Shown piece after piece: positions 1 to 11,071 of a DNA stretch of 64,000 nt. Numbering within the stretch: the stretch's first letter is position 1; every line of letters begins with the position of its first letter. The DNA comes from Chroococcidiopsidaceae cyanobacterium YX2bin18. GTDB lineage: Bacteria > Cyanobacteriota > Cyanobacteriia > Cyanobacteriales > Chroococcidiopsidaceae. Location of the stretch: NCBI GenBank assembly GCA_030446505.1, contig JAUJND010000008.1, forward strand, positions 1-64,000. The letters run 5' to 3'. A program made the translations under genes and the position numbers. The notes under the pieces are model-generated. The model had not been told where the DNA came from and made no database searches. It saw nothing but the letters and a program-made list of their open reading frames with translations.

Positions 1-1929
1 TGGAATGACTTGCGGCAGCTATCATTTCCAGCGTTGCTACACTGGGGACGGGAAAACTGGGTTGTGGTGTACGCACTTAAGGGCGATCGCTTGCTGATCG
101 CTAACCCGCTAAATCCCAGTCAAACTTGCGAAAGTATCCCCCGATCTGTAGTTGAACCTGCTTGGGACGGGCAATTGTGGCAAGTAGAACTGATCCAGCG
201 CCAGGATAAATTCAATCTCAGCTGGTTTTTGCCTGCGGTTTGGCGTTATCGGAAATTGTTAGGAGAGGTGCTATTTGCCTCTTTCACCTTACAGTTATTG
301 GGTTTAACTACACCACTACTAACTCAAGTCATCATCGACAAAGTGATGGTGCAAGAGAGCATAGCAACTTTAGATGTAATGGCGATCGCTCTTTTGGGTG
401 TCGCTGTCTTTGAGGCTGGTTTAGGGACATTGCGGCTATTTATCTTTACCCATACAGCCCGCCGCTTGGATCTAAGTTTATCTGCCCAGGTATTTCGGCA
501 CTTGATGCGGCTACCCCTAGCTTATTTTGAGTCGCGGCGAGTTGGAGATACAGTCGCACGAGTTCAAGAACTCGAACAAATCCGCCAGTTTCTTACAGGT
601 ACAGCAATCACGGTCATTTTAGATAGCGTCTTTGCCGTGGTATATCTAGCACTGATGTTCTACTACAATGTCCAACTTACGTGGATTGCCCTGGCGGTTT
701 TGCCACTATTTGCCATCCTGACATTAGTGTCAACGCCGATTCTCCGCACCTGGCTGAACGAAACTTTTAACCGCAGTGCCGATAGTCAATCTTTTTTAGT
801 AGAGACAGTAACAGGAATTCATGCAGTCAAGGCTCATGCTGCCGAGAGAACTGCCCGCGATCGCTGGGAAGGACTATTTTCTCGCTTCATCCGCACCGGC
901 TTCAAAGCTTCCACTACCTCCAATATCAGCAGCAACATTGGTGACTTTCTCACCAAATTCTCCAGCTTACTAATTCTTTGGTTTGGCGCACTGCTAGTAA
1001 TTGACCAGAAGCTAACTATTGGGCAATTGGTAGCCTTTCAAATGCTTTCGGGTAGGGTTACAGGACCACTTTTACGATTAGTGCAGCTGTGGCAAAATTT
1101 GCAACAAGTGTTGCTGTCTGTAGACCGAATTGGAGATATTCTCAACGCTGCCCCAGAATCTGAAGCCGGAACAGGTCTAGTTCTCCCCCCTCTCCAGGGT
1201 GGAGTTACCTTGGATCAAGTCTTCTTCCGTTATAGCCCTAACACTGAACCAATACTGCGGGGTATTTCCTTCAGTGTTCAGCCAGGAATGTTTGTCGGAA
1301 TTGTCGGTCGCAGTGGTTCTGGTAAAAGTACCCTTTCTAAACTTTTGCAACGCCTTTACCAAGCTGAGTCAGGTCGGATCTTGGTTGATGGCTTTGATAT
1401 TAAAAGTGCTGACTTAGGTTCCTTACGGCAACAAATTAGTGTGGTACTCCAAGAAGATTTCCTGTTCAATGGTTCTATTCTAGAAAATATTACTCTGGGT
1501 AATCCAGATATTACTGCTGAACAGGTAGTAGAAGCCGCGAAACTAGCAGTAGCTCATGATTTCATTAGTGGACTTTCTCAAGGTTACGAAACTAACGTTG
1601 GAGAGCGAGGCACAGCGTTATCTGGTGGGCAACGGCAGCGTATTTCCCTAGCGCGGATGTTTCTTTCGCAATCGCCAATTTTGATTTTGGACGAAGCTAC
1701 AAGTGCCTTGGATAGTGAGACTGAGCAAAAATTACTCCAAAATCTCCAGCGTGTTTCCCAAAACCGTACCGTGTTTATGATTGCTCACCGTTTTGAGCCA
1801 CTCAAACGTGCTGATTTAGTTGTAGTTTTAGAGCAAGGGATTTTAATGGAGCAGGGAACTCATCTAGAGCTAATCCAGAAGAAAGGATTGTACTGGTCGC
1901 TATATCAGCGGCAACGCTCTGAGGCTTAA
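1..1929 (+). CDS. Type I secretion ABC exporter, 5' end outside window
   Basis: Half-size inner-membrane exporter; the reading frame is open from base 1 and closely parallels the complete-looking paralogue ending at 28801, so the true start lies upstream of the window. Visible parts: the end of a C39-peptidase-like domain (LLHWGRENWVVVYALKGD, with the His retained), a six-helix transmembrane domain (about residues 80-370) and a nucleotide-binding domain with Walker A GRSGSGKST, signature LSGGQRQR, Walker B ILILDEATS and the H-loop AHRFE. This order is that of HlyB/peptidase-domain exporters, which hydrolyse ATP to move proteins through a channel completed by an HlyD-type adaptor and TolC. No adaptor gene follows. 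The next gene is convergent, separated by a hairpin. Substrate unknown; RTX proteins elsewhere in the window are candidates. Confidence 0.9.
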   Translation, partial: WNDLRQLSFPALLHWGRENWVVVYALKGDRLLIANPLNPSQTCESIPRSVVEPAWDGQLWQVELIQRQDKFNLSWFLPAVWRYRKLLGEVLFASFTLQLLGLTTPLLTQVIIDKVMVQESIATLDVMAIALLGVAVFEAGLGTLRLFIFTHTARRLDLSLSAQVFRHLMRLPLAYFESRRVGDTVARVQELEQIRQFLTGTAITVILDSVFAVVYLALMFYYNVQLTWIALAVLPLFAILTLVSTPILRTWLNETFNRSADSQSFLVETVTGIHAVKAHAAERTARDRWEGLFSRFIRTGFKASTTSNISSNIGDFLTKFSSLLILWFGALLVIDQKLTIGQLVAFQMLSGRVTGPLLRLVQLWQNLQQVLLSVDRIGDILNAAPESEAGTGLVLPPLQGGVTLDQVFFRYSPNTEPILRGISFSVQPGMFVGIVGRSGSGKSTLSKLLQRLYQAESGRILVDGFDIKSADLGSLRQQISVVLQEDFLFNGSILENITLGNPDITAEQVVEAAKLAVAHDFISGLSQGYETNVGERGTALSGGQRQRISLARMFLSQSPILILDEATSALDSETEQKLLQNLQRVSQNRTVFMIAHRFEPLKRADLVVVLEQGILMEQGTHLELIQKKGLYWSLYQRQRSEA

Positions 1930-2159
1930 AAATAAGGCTTGAATTGTTATGTATTGCTGCTTCGCAGTTAGCAACCGTTTAAGAGAAAGTATTATACGTT
2001 CCCAGATTGTTCCCGCTAATCCTTATGTGGACTAGCGATCGCTCCTAATCTATCTGACTAAAAATACTTTGCTGAATCAATAAGTCAAAATGAAATATCA
2101 ATTCTAATTTTTAGTTAGCGATCGCCTGCCAAACTAAATCCCTAGGGTACATTTACGCT

Positions 2160-2200
2160 AGTCAGCGTTGAAGTAAATACTATCATTTTCAACGCTGACT
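2160..2200. terminator. Perfect 13-bp inverted repeat between convergent genes
   Basis: AGTCAGCGTTGAA (2160-2172) and its exact complement (2188-2200) flank a 15-base loop. It lies between the exporter (ending 1929) and the convergent beta-helix gene (ending 2223). There is no long T run on either side, so it may terminate both transcripts weakly or protect 3' ends. Confidence 0.55.
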
Positions 2201-2222
2201 GCTGATGGGTAGGGCAGTAAGC

Positions 2223-3581
2223 CTATCTAAAGGTATTATTTTTGATCACATTGTTGCCGGTAACCCATTTAATTCCCCTGGCGACTTCAGCCTTATTTTT
2301 GTTTACGCGTTTCGAATCCTTGACTATAATTGGCTCTTTGAATCTATTATTTACTACTCTATTGTTACGTACCTGAATACTAGAGGTATCTGCAAGCATA
2401 ATACCCGCGCCGTTGTTAGCTACCAAATTCCCACTAACCGTACCCAAGTGCGAAAGTTCATGTTGAATACCAATGCTTGCGTTATTTCTACTGGTATTCC
2501 CTGTAACTGTTGACTTATAGACTGACCCATCTAGCCATATTCCAGTTGCTAAATTGTTTTCAACAACATTATTGCGTAGTGTCAACCCAGTAGTCTTCAT
2601 AATTTTAGTACCCGCTCCACTCCAGGTTCTCGCAAACTGCTCAATATTGTTGAAACTGATCGAATTGTTTTCCAACAGTAGATGGTCAGTATAGTATCCC
2701 TGAATCCCATTCATCGCGTTATAGCTGACGTTATTGCCACGCAAAACAGCATTTGTAGCACTTGTTAACCGGATTCCGCTCAGCCCATTCCAAACAAAGG
2801 TATTGTTCTCAAGCGTCGCCCTATCTGCCATAACTAGAATGGCTTGATCAGCATAGTGGGCAAACCCTAGACCTCGTATAACTGTAGACGAACCTTTTCG
2901 CGTCAGGGAAAATGCCTTTTCTATTGCTGTGGCTTCCACCGTCTTGCCTGCTGGATTCTTACCAATATAGAGTTTATTTTTAGCGTAATCTACATAGAAT
3001 GTCCCACCCACTACCCTAGATTTGCTTCCTACTTGTTTAAGAGCAACACCGTCGACATAGACCATGTCGCGGTTACCTGCCATTGGGTGTTCCCGATCCA
3101 GGGCTTTTTTATCCATGTGACGAGGAAGAGGAAATGAGTAGTTCCAGCCATCTTTGCGCCATTTATTACCTTCACGTACCCAGTCTCCAACTACAACACT
3201 TCCTTTAAGCCAGGGTTCGGCATTGGGATATGCTTGCAGCGTCAGTTTCTTGTTGATGTTGGTATTGACGTTACGATAAATACCGTCCTTAAAGACAATT
3301 GTTGCTCCACTTGGGGCTGAGGCGATCGCTTTTTCAACTGAACAAGGTGAGTTAAAACTTTTACAAGAGTTAGCACCTCTACGATCTCCTTTGTCATTTT
3401 TTCTACCAGAATTAGAATCTCTGCCATCTGGAGATACGAAATAAGCTCCAGCAGGAATCGGGTAGTTCGTGTTTTTAACATTAACAGCTGCAGAGGTTAC
3501 TTCTGGGGAAGCTAGGGAAAGGGCAAATACGCTCTGCACAAAAACCAGAAATTTGAGTTGCAAGCTGGTTCTAGTATTCAT
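2223..3581 (-). CDS. Secreted right-handed parallel beta-helix protein
   Basis: 452-residue protein starting with a signal peptide (hydrophobic segment about residues 9-30, ending near TSAA). From about residue 50 it has the DUF1565/pectate-lyase-like layout: a GAYFVSPDG opening, SAPSGATIVFKDGIY, then many short repeats of the type xxNNxxxxNxxxGIxL typical of right-handed beta helices (PbH1 repeats; GLSGIRL, ATGIWLDG, NNGAGIML). Proteins of this fold bind or cleave extracellular polysaccharides. No specific catalytic residues can be assigned, so the substrate is open. Cys79 and Cys87 (in NSCKSF and SPCSV) could form a disulfide. It is a single gene with no co-oriented neighbour and about 1 kb of non-coding sequence upstream. 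Confidence 0.8.
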   Translation of the reverse strand: MNTRTSLQLKFLVFVQSVFALSLASPEVTSAAVNVKNTNYPIPAGAYFVSPDGRDSNSGRKNDKGDRRGANSCKSFNSPCSVEKAIASAPSGATIVFKDGIYRNVNTNINKKLTLQAYPNAEPWLKGSVVVGDWVREGNKWRKDGWNYSFPLPRHMDKKALDREHPMAGNRDMVYVDGVALKQVGSKSRVVGGTFYVDYAKNKLYIGKNPAGKTVEATAIEKAFSLTRKGSSTVIRGLGFAHYADQAILVMADRATLENNTFVWNGLSGIRLTSATNAVLRGNNVSYNAMNGIQGYYTDHLLLENNSISFNNIEQFARTWSGAGTKIMKTTGLTLRNNVVENNLATGIWLDGSVYKSTVTGNTSRNNASIGIQHELSHLGTVSGNLVANNGAGIMLADTSSIQVRNNRVVNNRFKEPIIVKDSKRVNKNKAEVARGIKWVTGNNVIKNNTFR

Positions 3582-4698
3582 TGTCGTTCTCCGTAGTGTA
3601 ATACAAGTGATACAAAAGCTATCTTGTGAATAGGAGATTATCCAGTTCTAGTAATACTTTCACAAGATTTATAGAGTGTAACCAAAAGCATGAAAACACA
3701 ATTATTGCGTTTTTTAGCAGGTTGTGTAATAGAGAAGCGTAATTTGATTATGGATTATGAACGTAAACACTTCAGTTCAAAAAAGAGGTGACCTCCCATC
3801 TAACGTTTTAATGTAGCTTGACATAACAAAACTACATATAAAATAACGAATCTACAAAAGACTAACTTGAACTTCACTGGATGTCGAGCGTAATATCATT
3901 GAACAATTTGTTCTTACTATCAGTTATAATATTACACTTACTCAGCATATATACTTAGAAGAATTGGCGGCGTTATGCTTTGGCAAACAAGTGCTAAATA
4001 ATATATTTGCAAGAAAAATCCTAGCCATTTAAGCCTGGTAGGATCAGTGTTAGTATTTATACTTTAAAACTGTATTTAAAGCAGGAGCGATCGCCCTTCA
4101 TGCCAAATTCCGTCTTAAGCTTGGAATGGATCAACAATACTTCTGCTTAGTTTGATTAATGGATTGAAGTTCGTTCCTTAAAGAGGGCAAAGATGCTTGA
4201 TTCTGAACTCCAACTTCGCTAGTGAGCTTGATAAGCTTATCTAAAGCAGTATTCATCTCAGCCTGAACAGTTTGAGCATAGGCACACAATAAAATTTTCA
4301 GAACACAAAGCATTATGCAAATACTTTGACCTATTTCCCTGATTAATTTTTTGTGCATAAGAAGGAGCTTTGTCTTTGATTTTATTGTTGTCTCCCCGTG
4401 TCAGAACCCAAATATTAGCCAAACCATTAATTTCTTTTCCAATAAATCCTTGCTTTTCCAAAAATTTCTGAGAGAAGATAGTAATTTGCTACTCGACAAA
4501 TCGCATGATTTATAGCTATAGGCTGAATTGAAGTGGTCAAGGAGTACAGAGTCCCCCCCAATCCTTGATCCCCTTTATTGTTAAACTGCTTTGTCCTCTA
4601 GTTAGGAGCGAACCATAATTCTATGGTGGAGCGCTCGCCTGCTAGCGGCAGTAACAAAACATTCGCTAAACTACGTGATACCGCAATTAATGCCCACC
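3582..4698. other. Long intergenic stretch with one possible gene fragment
   Basis: About 1.1 kb between the divergent beta-helix and methyltransferase genes. It is AT-rich, has no convincing gene, and holds one possible broken reading frame on the minus strand at 4258-4500. The 5' regions of both flanking genes must lie here, but I see no clear promoter boxes. Confidence 0.4.
4258..4500 (-). pseudogene. Possible C-terminal fragment of a DUF262/HNH-like protein
   Basis: A minus-strand frame reads KFLEKQGFIGKEINGLANIW followed by VLTRGDNNKIKDKAPS. The pattern NxLANIxxLTRxDNxKI followed by a PS motif resembles the stretch after the HNH core in DUF262/DUF1524-type proteins. There is no start upstream and the frame decays into Cys-rich nonsense at its end, so if real it is a remnant. 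An overlapping frame (4131-4358) with a hydrophobic start is probably chance. Confidence 0.22.
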
Positions 4699-5832
4699 AT
4701 GTCAGATCAAGCGATTAGCGCTGCTGTTGCTAAACTCTACGATACCTATCCGTTTCCGCCAGAACCCTTGCTAGACGAGCCACCTCCTGGTTACAACTGG
4801 CGTTGGAATTGGAATAGCGCCTATAACTTTTGCACCGGACAAAAACCGCAAAAACAAAACATTCGGATTCTTGACGCTGGCTGTGGCTCAGGAGTGGGGA
4901 CTGAGTATTTGGTGCATCTGAATCCTCAAGCGCAGGTAGTTGGAATTGATTTGAGTGCTGGCACTTTGGCAGTGGCACAAGAACGCTGTCAACGGTCTGG
5001 GGCAAATCGCGTTCAGTTTCACCAACTTAGCCTCTACGATCTAGACCAACTCCCTGGGGAATTTGATTTCATTAATTGCGTTGGGGTCCTGCACCATTTA
5101 CCCGATCCAATTCGGGGAATTCAATCTCTGGCGGCAAAATTAGCGCCTGGGGGATTGATGCACATTTTTGTATATGGGGAACTGGGGCGCTGGGAAATTA
5201 AATTGATGCAGCAGGCGATCGCTCTCCTGCAAGGCGACCAACGGGGTAATTATCGCGATGGTGTCCAACTTGGACGTAAATTATTCTCCGTACTCCCAGA
5301 AAATAACCGTATTGTCAAGCGCGAACGGGAACGTTGGTCTTTGGAAAACCAGCGAGATGAATGCTTTGCTGATATGTATGTTCATCCCCAGGAAATTGAC
5401 TACAACAGTAAGACGCTATTTGAACTAATAGATGCCTCCGGTTTAGATTTCCTTGGCTTTTCAAATCCTAGCTACTGGCAGCTAGAAAGGCTTTTGGGTA
5501 AAGAGCCAACGTTGATGGAACGGGCTAAAGAATTGAGTGATACCTCCGGTGGGCTAGACCAACGCACGCTATATCGCTTAATTGAACTGTTAGATCCAGA
5601 AGTCACTCATTACGAGTTTTTCCTTGGTCGACCGCTTCTACCCAAAACTGACTGGTCATCAGATAATGACCTCTTAGCGGCAATTCCAGAGCGTAACCCT
5701 TGCATGGATGGATGGCCTAGCCGTTGTCTATTTAACTATGATTACCAAATTATCAAGTTGTCAGAAGCGGAATTTGAATTTTGCAAGCCTGCGATCCGAA
5801 TGCAACTGGCAGCCAAGATGCTAGTCCAATAA
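4699..5832 (+). CDS. Class I SAM-dependent methyltransferase
   Basis: 377 residues from the ATG at 4699 (MSDQAISAAVAKLYDTYPFP); an earlier in-frame Met at 4675 is less likely because the conserved part begins just after 4699. The SAM-binding fold is seen at ILDAGCGSGVGTEYL (motif I), VVGIDLSAGTL (acidic loop) and FDFINCVGVLHHLPDP (motif IV region). The C-terminal half is a family-specific extension with no domain I recognise. The substrate cannot be told from the sequence. It stands about 190 bases upstream of the ATP synthase operon on the same strand, probably as its own unit. Confidence 0.85.
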   Translation: MSDQAISAAVAKLYDTYPFPPEPLLDEPPPGYNWRWNWNSAYNFCTGQKPQKQNIRILDAGCGSGVGTEYLVHLNPQAQVVGIDLSAGTLAVAQERCQRSGANRVQFHQLSLYDLDQLPGEFDFINCVGVLHHLPDPIRGIQSLAAKLAPGGLMHIFVYGELGRWEIKLMQQAIALLQGDQRGNYRDGVQLGRKLFSVLPENNRIVKRERERWSLENQRDECFADMYVHPQEIDYNSKTLFELIDASGLDFLGFSNPSYWQLERLLGKEPTLMERAKELSDTSGGLDQRTLYRLIELLDPEVTHYEFFLGRPLLPKTDWSSDNDLLAAIPERNPCMDGWPSRCLFNYDYQIIKLSEAEFEFCKPAIRMQLAAKMLVQ

Positions 5833-6017
5833 GAACAGTGAGAGAAATTTTGGCTGGGGTGCAGCTAGGGCTGGAGGAAGTAAGATTACTCCTCAAACAA
5901 CAACTAATTATGTTGACACCAAGGTAATTCTTTTTTAAGTAGTGTTACCCCAACGTGCTATGATTTCAACTGGCTCGTCAGAGTCAAGTCAATTAGCTGG
6001 GCTGGTTTGCGAGTTTT

Positions 6018-6455
6018 GTGAACTTGTCAGATGAATCACTCGAATCCACATCCGTAACCGAAGAAAATGCTCTATCTGGTTCTGCTTCAGAATCAGCTAG
6101 CTCGATGCAGGAGTTCTATCAACTTTCCCAGGAATTGTTGCTAGTAACATCTGTGTTGACAGCAATTATTTTTATCTGTGTGTGGATTTTTTATTCTCTT
6201 AACATCGCCCTGAATTATCTGATCGGGGCGTGTACAGGTGTGGTTTACTTGAGAATGTTGGCAAAAGATGTTGAGCGCTTGGGTAGAGAAAAAGAGCGGT
6301 TGAGTAAAACTCGCCTAGCTCTATTGATTGGATTGATTTTACTTGCATCTAAGTGGAATCAACTTCAAATTCTGCCTATATTTCTGGGGTTTCTCACCTA
6401 CAAAGCTGCACTCATTATCTACGTAATTCGGACGGCATTTATCTCAGACTCTTAA
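6018..6455 (+). CDS. atpI: ATP synthase accessory protein I
   Basis: First gene of the ATP synthase operon, 145 residues from a GTG start. After a Ser/Glu-rich N-terminus of about 35 residues come four hydrophobic segments ([20 protein letters not shown], a segment around [28 protein letters not shown], and a C-terminal one), matching the small membrane protein AtpI. In other bacteria this protein helps assemble the c-ring or supplies Mg2+. Position directly ahead of subunit a is typical. The GTG start is the only good one before the first membrane segment, but the exact N-terminus is not certain. Confidence 0.85.
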   Translation: MNLSDESLESTSVTEENALSGSASESASSMQEFYQLSQELLLVTSVLTAIIFICVWIFYSLNIALNYLIGACTGVVYLRMLAKDVERLGREKERLSKTRLALLIGLILLASKWNQLQILPIFLGFLTYKAALIIYVIRTAFISDS

Positions 6456-6524
6456 AAAGTCGGGTAAGCCGAAGAATGCTCCCCAACGCTCGAAGATCGT
6501 TGAGGAATTTAGTTGAAGGGAAAA

Positions 6525-7274
6525 ATGAATCTTCTGAATGTCTTCAATTCTATTCACTTGGCCAAATTAGAAGTAGGTCACCATCTGTACTGGCAGGTGG
6601 GTAACTTGAAACTCCATGGGCAAGTGTTCCTCACCTCGTGGTTTGTTATTGCCCTGCTAGTGATAACTTCCATTGCTGCAACTCGGAATGTTAATCGAAT
6701 TCCCCGTGGGCTACAGAACTTCATGGAGTATGCCCTGGAATTTATTCGAGATCTGGCTAAAAATCAGATTGGTGAAAAAGAATATCGCCCTTGGGTGCCA
6801 TTTGTTGGCACTTTGTTTTTGTTTATATTTGTGTCGAATTGGTCGGGTGCTCTAGTTCCCTTTAGGCTGATCAAGCTCCCAGAAGGTGAACTAACTGCAC
6901 CAACTAGTGACATCAATACAACTATTGCCTTAGCGTTGCTGACATCTCTAGCGTATTTTTATGCAGGTTTCAGCAAAAAGGGCTTAGGGTACTTCGGTAA
7001 TTACGTGCAGCCTGTACCTTTTATGTTGCCGTTCAAAATTATTGAAGATTTCACTAAGCCTCTCTCCCTCAGCTTCCGTCTTTTTGGCAACATCTTGGCG
7101 GATGAATTAGTAGTGGGGGTGCTGGTGCTACTAGTTCCCTTGTTTGTTCCTTTACCAGTGATGGCTTTGGGGCTGTTTACCAGTGCAATTCAGGCGCTGA
7201 TTTTTGCTACCCTGGCAGCAGCTTACATCGGAGAAGCGATGGAAGATCATGGGCATGAAGGCGAACATAGCTAG
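6525..7274 (+). CDS. atpB: ATP synthase Fo subunit a
   Basis: 249 residues from the ATG at 6525, preceded by GAAGGGA; a TTG four codons earlier is in frame but less likely. Subunit a forms the two proton half-channels against the c-ring in the thylakoid (and plasma) membrane. The family signature is present: [20 protein letters not shown] with the essential Arg in SFRLFGN, and a final helix [20 protein letters not shown]. Five to six membrane helices are visible. Second gene of the operon, 69 bases after atpI. Confidence 0.97.
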   Translation: MNLLNVFNSIHLAKLEVGHHLYWQVGNLKLHGQVFLTSWFVIALLVITSIAATRNVNRIPRGLQNFMEYALEFIRDLAKNQIGEKEYRPWVPFVGTLFLFIFVSNWSGALVPFRLIKLPEGELTAPTSDINTTIALALLTSLAYFYAGFSKKGLGYFGNYVQPVPFMLPFKIIEDFTKPLSLSFRLFGNILADELVVGVLVLLVPLFVPLPVMALGLFTSAIQALIFATLAAAYIGEAMEDHGHEGEHS

Positions 7275-7314
7275 GATTCATCATCAATGTGTGTCGCAAT
7301 TAGAGTTAGTCTAA

Positions 7315-7602
<288 letters not shown>

Positions 7603-7617
7603 TTAGTATTCTGTTGT

Positions 7618-7652
7618 GTAGAGACGCGATCGCTTAGGGAAAGCGTCTCTAC
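7618..7652 (+). repeat. GTAGAGACGC palindrome between atpE and atpF2
   Basis: GTAGAGACGC (7618-7627) and its exact complement (7643-7652) enclose a 15-base loop that contains a HIP1 octamer overlapping the stem. Palindromes built on GTAGAGACG are dispersed repeats in many cyanobacterial genomes (from general knowledge). Its place straight after the subunit c gene would leave a stable stem at the 3' end of the most abundantly needed cistron. Confidence 0.75.
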
Positions 7653-7729
7653 ATACTTTAAGTATTTTGGTACGAGTCCTACTTAAAATTACTTGACCCC
7701 TGACAATTTGCTCTAAGGGGCAACCAACC

Positions 7730-8221
7730 ATGACACACTGGATAACCCTACTAGCTGTAGAAACTGCTGGCAAAGAGGGAGGGCTGTTTGATATTGATGC
7801 TACCCTACCTTTAATGGCTATACAGTTTCTCGTTTTGGTCTTAATTTTGAACGCAACTTTTTACAAGCCAGTGGGAAAAGCAATTGATGAGCGAGATAAT
7901 TACATCCGCACAAATCAATTACAAACACAAGAACGCTTGTCAAAAGCAGAACAATTAGCAAAGCAATATGAGCAAGAGTTAGCTGGAGCAAGGCGGCAGT
8001 CGCAGACTGTTATTGCTGATGCTCAGGCAGAAGGTCAAAAAATTGCTGCTGAAAAGATAGCAGTGGCGCAAAAAGAAGCTCAAGTACAACGAGAACAAGC
8101 AGCTCAAGAAATAGAGCAGCAGAAGCAAGCGGCTATGGGTTCATTACAACAACAAGTCGATGCTCTTAGTCACCAGATTCTAGAGAAGCTTTTAGGCTCT
8201 GATCTGGTAAATCAGCGTTAG
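7730..8221 (+). CDS. atpF2: ATP synthase Fo subunit b'
   Basis: 163 residues. One membrane helix near the N-terminus ([20 protein letters not shown]), then a long charged, Gln/Glu/Ala-rich coiled coil to the end. This is the b' half of the b/b' peripheral stalk heterodimer that photosynthetic organisms carry in place of a b2 homodimer. It holds the F1 head static against the rotor. Its paralogue atpF follows 104 bases later. Confidence 0.95.
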   Translation: MTHWITLLAVETAGKEGGLFDIDATLPLMAIQFLVLVLILNATFYKPVGKAIDERDNYIRTNQLQTQERLSKAEQLAKQYEQELAGARRQSQTVIADAQAEGQKIAAEKIAVAQKEAQVQREQAAQEIEQQKQAAMGSLQQQVDALSHQILEKLLGSDLVNQR

Positions 8222-8325
8222 CCAACTGAGGCTGAATGAATCAGGAAAGCAACACAGGATCAAAAAAGCATAGTTCCTATTAAAACTAAGCTTGACAATT
8301 AGCAGCGCAATTGTGGATAGGTAGA

Positions 8326-8886
8326 ATGGGTACTTTTTTATTTTTGATGGCAGAAGCCAGCGCTGTTAACGCTGAAGTGGCAGCAGGTTCAGAAGGTGGT
8401 ATAGGTTTAAATTTCGACATTTTAGAAACAAACCTAATCAACCTTGTGATTATTATTGGTGTGCTGTTCGTATTTGGAGGCAAAATTGTCGGTAAAACGC
8501 TTAGTGATCGCGCTGAGCGGGTTGAAACAGCAATTAAGAGCGCCGAAAAACGCGCAACAGATGCAGCGATCGCCCTTTCTGAGCAGCAGCAAAAGCTGGC
8601 TCAAGCGCAAGCAGAAGCAGAAAGAATCCGTAAAGCAGCTGAAGATAATGCTAAGGTTGCCAGAGAAAACATCCTGGCAGTAGCTGCTCAAGATATTGAA
8701 CGCCTACGGGAAACAGCTAACCAGGATTTGAACTCGGAAAGAGAACGGGCGATCGCCCAATTACGCTCTTCAGTTGTAGCTATGGCATTGCAAAAAGTAG
8801 AATCGCAACTTCAGTCGGGAGTAGATGACGCTGCTCAACAACAATTAATTGAACGCAGTATTGCGTTAATGGGAGGTAGTTCATGA
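8326..8886 (+). CDS. atpF: ATP synthase Fo subunit b
   Basis: 186 residues from the ATG at 8326 ([12 protein letters not shown]). A TTG 15 bases earlier is in frame, but the MGTF start fits cyanobacterial b subunits. Membrane helix at [19 protein letters not shown], then a long coiled coil (Ala/Gln/Glu/Arg-rich) that pairs with b' and contacts delta. The stop overlaps the start of atpH by four bases (ATGA), so the two are probably translationally coupled. Confidence 0.95.
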   Translation: MGTFLFLMAEASAVNAEVAAGSEGGIGLNFDILETNLINLVIIIGVLFVFGGKIVGKTLSDRAERVETAIKSAEKRATDAAIALSEQQQKLAQAQAEAERIRKAAEDNAKVARENILAVAAQDIERLRETANQDLNSERERAIAQLRSSVVAMALQKVESQLQSGVDDAAQQQLIERSIALMGGSS

Positions 8887-9431
8887 GCAGTACCGTAGAT
8901 GCCCAAGTTGTTCAACCTTACGCCCAAGCACTAATGTCAGTGGCGCGTTCAAAAGATATGACGGAGCAGGTTGGTGAAGATGTCCGTTCCTTGATATCCC
9001 TGCTGCAATCCTCCGAGCAACTGCGTGATTTTTTGGCAAATCCCTTTGTTAAAGCTGAAGATAAAAAAAACGTAATTGGACAAGTAGTTAGCGATAACCC
9101 TTACCTCCGCAATTTTATGATGCTGCTGGTAGATCGGCGGCGTATTCTATTGCTAGAAGCAATTTGTCAGGAGTACCTAGCTCTTTTACGGCAGCTAAAT
9201 CAAACTGTGTTAGCAGAAGTTATCTCCGCAGTTCAACTAACAGAAGCGCAGCAGCAGGCAGTCCGGGAAAAGGTTAAAAGCATGACCAATGCCCATGAAG
9301 TAGAACTCGACACCAAGATTGAGAGAGACTTGATTGGTGGTGTGATTATTAAAGTTGGCTCCCAGGTAATTGATGCTAGTTTACGGGGGCAATTGCGCCG
9401 TCTTTCTTTACGCTTAGGTACTGGCACATAA
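8883..9431 (+). CDS. atpH: ATP synthase F1 subunit delta
   Basis: 182 residues. OSCP/delta family: N-terminal six-helix bundle ([21 protein letters not shown]) and the conserved C-terminal segment [26 protein letters not shown]. It links the top of the alpha3beta3 head to the b/b' stalk. The start overlaps the atpF stop by four bases. About 110 bases without a gene follow before atpA. Confidence 0.96.
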   Translation: MSSTVDAQVVQPYAQALMSVARSKDMTEQVGEDVRSLISLLQSSEQLRDFLANPFVKAEDKKNVIGQVVSDNPYLRNFMMLLVDRRRILLLEAICQEYLALLRQLNQTVLAEVISAVQLTEAQQQAVREKVKSMTNAHEVELDTKIERDLIGGVIIKVGSQVIDASLRGQLRRLSLRLGTGT

Positions 9432-9543
9432 AGTAATGAATCATGAAACCTAGTTCACTCTTTATCCGCTTGATGATTCAGAATTCATAGTTTTCTTGAC
9501 TTTCTGACTCCTGAATTTTTCTTTTAACACCTAATACAGAATT

Positions 9544-11061
9544 ATGCTAAGTATCAGACCTGACGAAATCAGTAACATCATCCAACAGCAAATTGAGCAA
9601 TACGACCAAGAAGTTAAAGTTGCTAACGTTGGCACCGTATTGCAAGTGGGAAACGGCATTGCCCGAATCTATGGTCTAGAAAAGGCTATGGCGGGGGAGC
9701 TATTAGAGTTTGAAGACGGTTCAATTGGTATCGCCCTGAACTTAGAAGAAGACAATGTGGGCGCAGTGCTAATGAGCGACGGTCGTGATATTCAAGAAGG
9801 AAGCTCTGTTACTGCTACCGGAAAAATTGCTCAAGTGCCGGTGGGAGAAGCAATGATTGGACGGGTTGTGGATGCTTTGGCTCGCCCAATTGATGGCAAA
9901 GGAGATATTCAAACCACAGAAAGTCGTTTAATTGAATCTCCAGCACCAGGAATTGTAGCACGGCGGTCTGTATACGAACCGATGCAAACTGGAATCACAG
10001 CCATTGATGCGATGATTCCAATTGGACGCGGTCAGCGAGAACTGATTATTGGCGATCGCCAAACTGGTAAAACTTCAATTGCTGTTGACACGATCATTAA
10101 CCAAAAAGGTGAAAATGTCGTCTGTGTCTATGTAGCGATCGGTCAAAAGGCTTCCACAGTTGCTAATGTAGTCAACGTCCTGCAAGAAAAAGGAGCAATG
10201 GAGTACACGATTGTAGTTGCTGCCCAAGCTAATGAGCCAGCGACGCTACAGTACCTAGCTCCCTACACTGGCGCGACCTTGGCGGAATCCTTCATGTACA
10301 AGGGTAAAGCTACACTTGTAATCTATGATGACTTGTCCAAACAGGCTCAAGCTTATCGCCAAATGTCCTTACTACTGCGTCGTCCACCCGGTCGTGAAGC
10401 TTATCCTGGTGATGTGTTTTACTTGCACTCCCGGCTATTAGAACGGGCAGCAAAGTTGAGTTCTGAGTTGGGTGAAGGCAGTATGACAGCCCTACCGATT
10501 ATCGAAACTCAAGCGGGTGACGTATCTGCTTACATCCCTACAAACGTGATTTCAATTACGGATGGTCAAATATTTCTGTCCTCAGATTTGTTTAACTCCG
10601 GTATCCGCCCCGCTGTCAACCCCGGTATCTCAGTTTCGCGCGTAGGTTCAGCTGCCCAAACTAAGGCAATGAAAAAGGTAGCTGGTAAGATCAAGTTGGA
10701 ACTAGCGCAGTATGATGATTTGGCAGCTTTTGCTCAGTTTGCCTCGGATCTAGATCAAGCAACTCAGAATCAACTGGCACGAGGGCGGCGGTTGCAAGAA
10801 CTATTAAAGCAACCCCAATATTCTCCCTTGCCGTTAAATGAGCAAGTGGCAATCCTTTATGCCGGAATTAATGGCTATTTGGATGACATTCCGGTGGAAA
10901 AGATTAGTACTTTTACAAGAGAACTGCGGGAATACTTGCGAACCAGCAAGCCAAAGTATGGAGAATTAGTTCAGAACGGCAAGCAGTTAAGCGAGGAAGC
11001 AGAAAAGCTGCTGAAAGAAGCGATCGTAGAATCTAAGCAAGCGTTGATGGCAACAGCATAA
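9544..11061 (+). CDS. atpA: ATP synthase F1 subunit alpha
   Basis: 505 residues, the normal length. Regulatory nucleotide-binding subunit of the F1 hexamer. Walker [12 protein letters not shown], the [15 protein letters not shown] segment, the phosphate-binding region [29 protein letters not shown] and the family signature [17 protein letters not shown] are all present and uninterrupted. The gene is followed by an unusual heptamer repeat before atpG. Subunits beta and epsilon are not in the window, as expected for cyanobacteria, which keep them in a separate operon. Confidence 0.98.
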   Translation: MLSIRPDEISNIIQQQIEQYDQEVKVANVGTVLQVGNGIARIYGLEKAMAGELLEFEDGSIGIALNLEEDNVGAVLMSDGRDIQEGSSVTATGKIAQVPVGEAMIGRVVDALARPIDGKGDIQTTESRLIESPAPGIVARRSVYEPMQTGITAIDAMIPIGRGQRELIIGDRQTGKTSIAVDTIINQKGENVVCVYVAIGQKASTVANVVNVLQEKGAMEYTIVVAAQANEPATLQYLAPYTGATLAESFMYKGKATLVIYDDLSKQAQAYRQMSLLLRRPPGREAYPGDVFYLHSRLLERAAKLSSELGEGSMTALPIIETQAGDVSAYIPTNVISITDGQIFLSSDLFNSGIRPAVNPGISVSRVGSAAQTKAMKKVAGKIKLELAQYDDLAAFAQFASDLDQATQNQLARGRRLQELLKQPQYSPLPLNEQVAILYAGINGYLDDIPVEKISTFTRELREYLRTSKPKYGELVQNGKQLSEEAEKLLKEAIVESKQALMATA

Positions 11062-11071
11062 ATAGTTATTG

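Noticed and set aside
4131-4358. 75-residue minus-strand frame with a hydrophobic N-terminus
   Set aside because: It overlaps a different, more protein-like frame, lacks a ribosome-binding site and fits no family.
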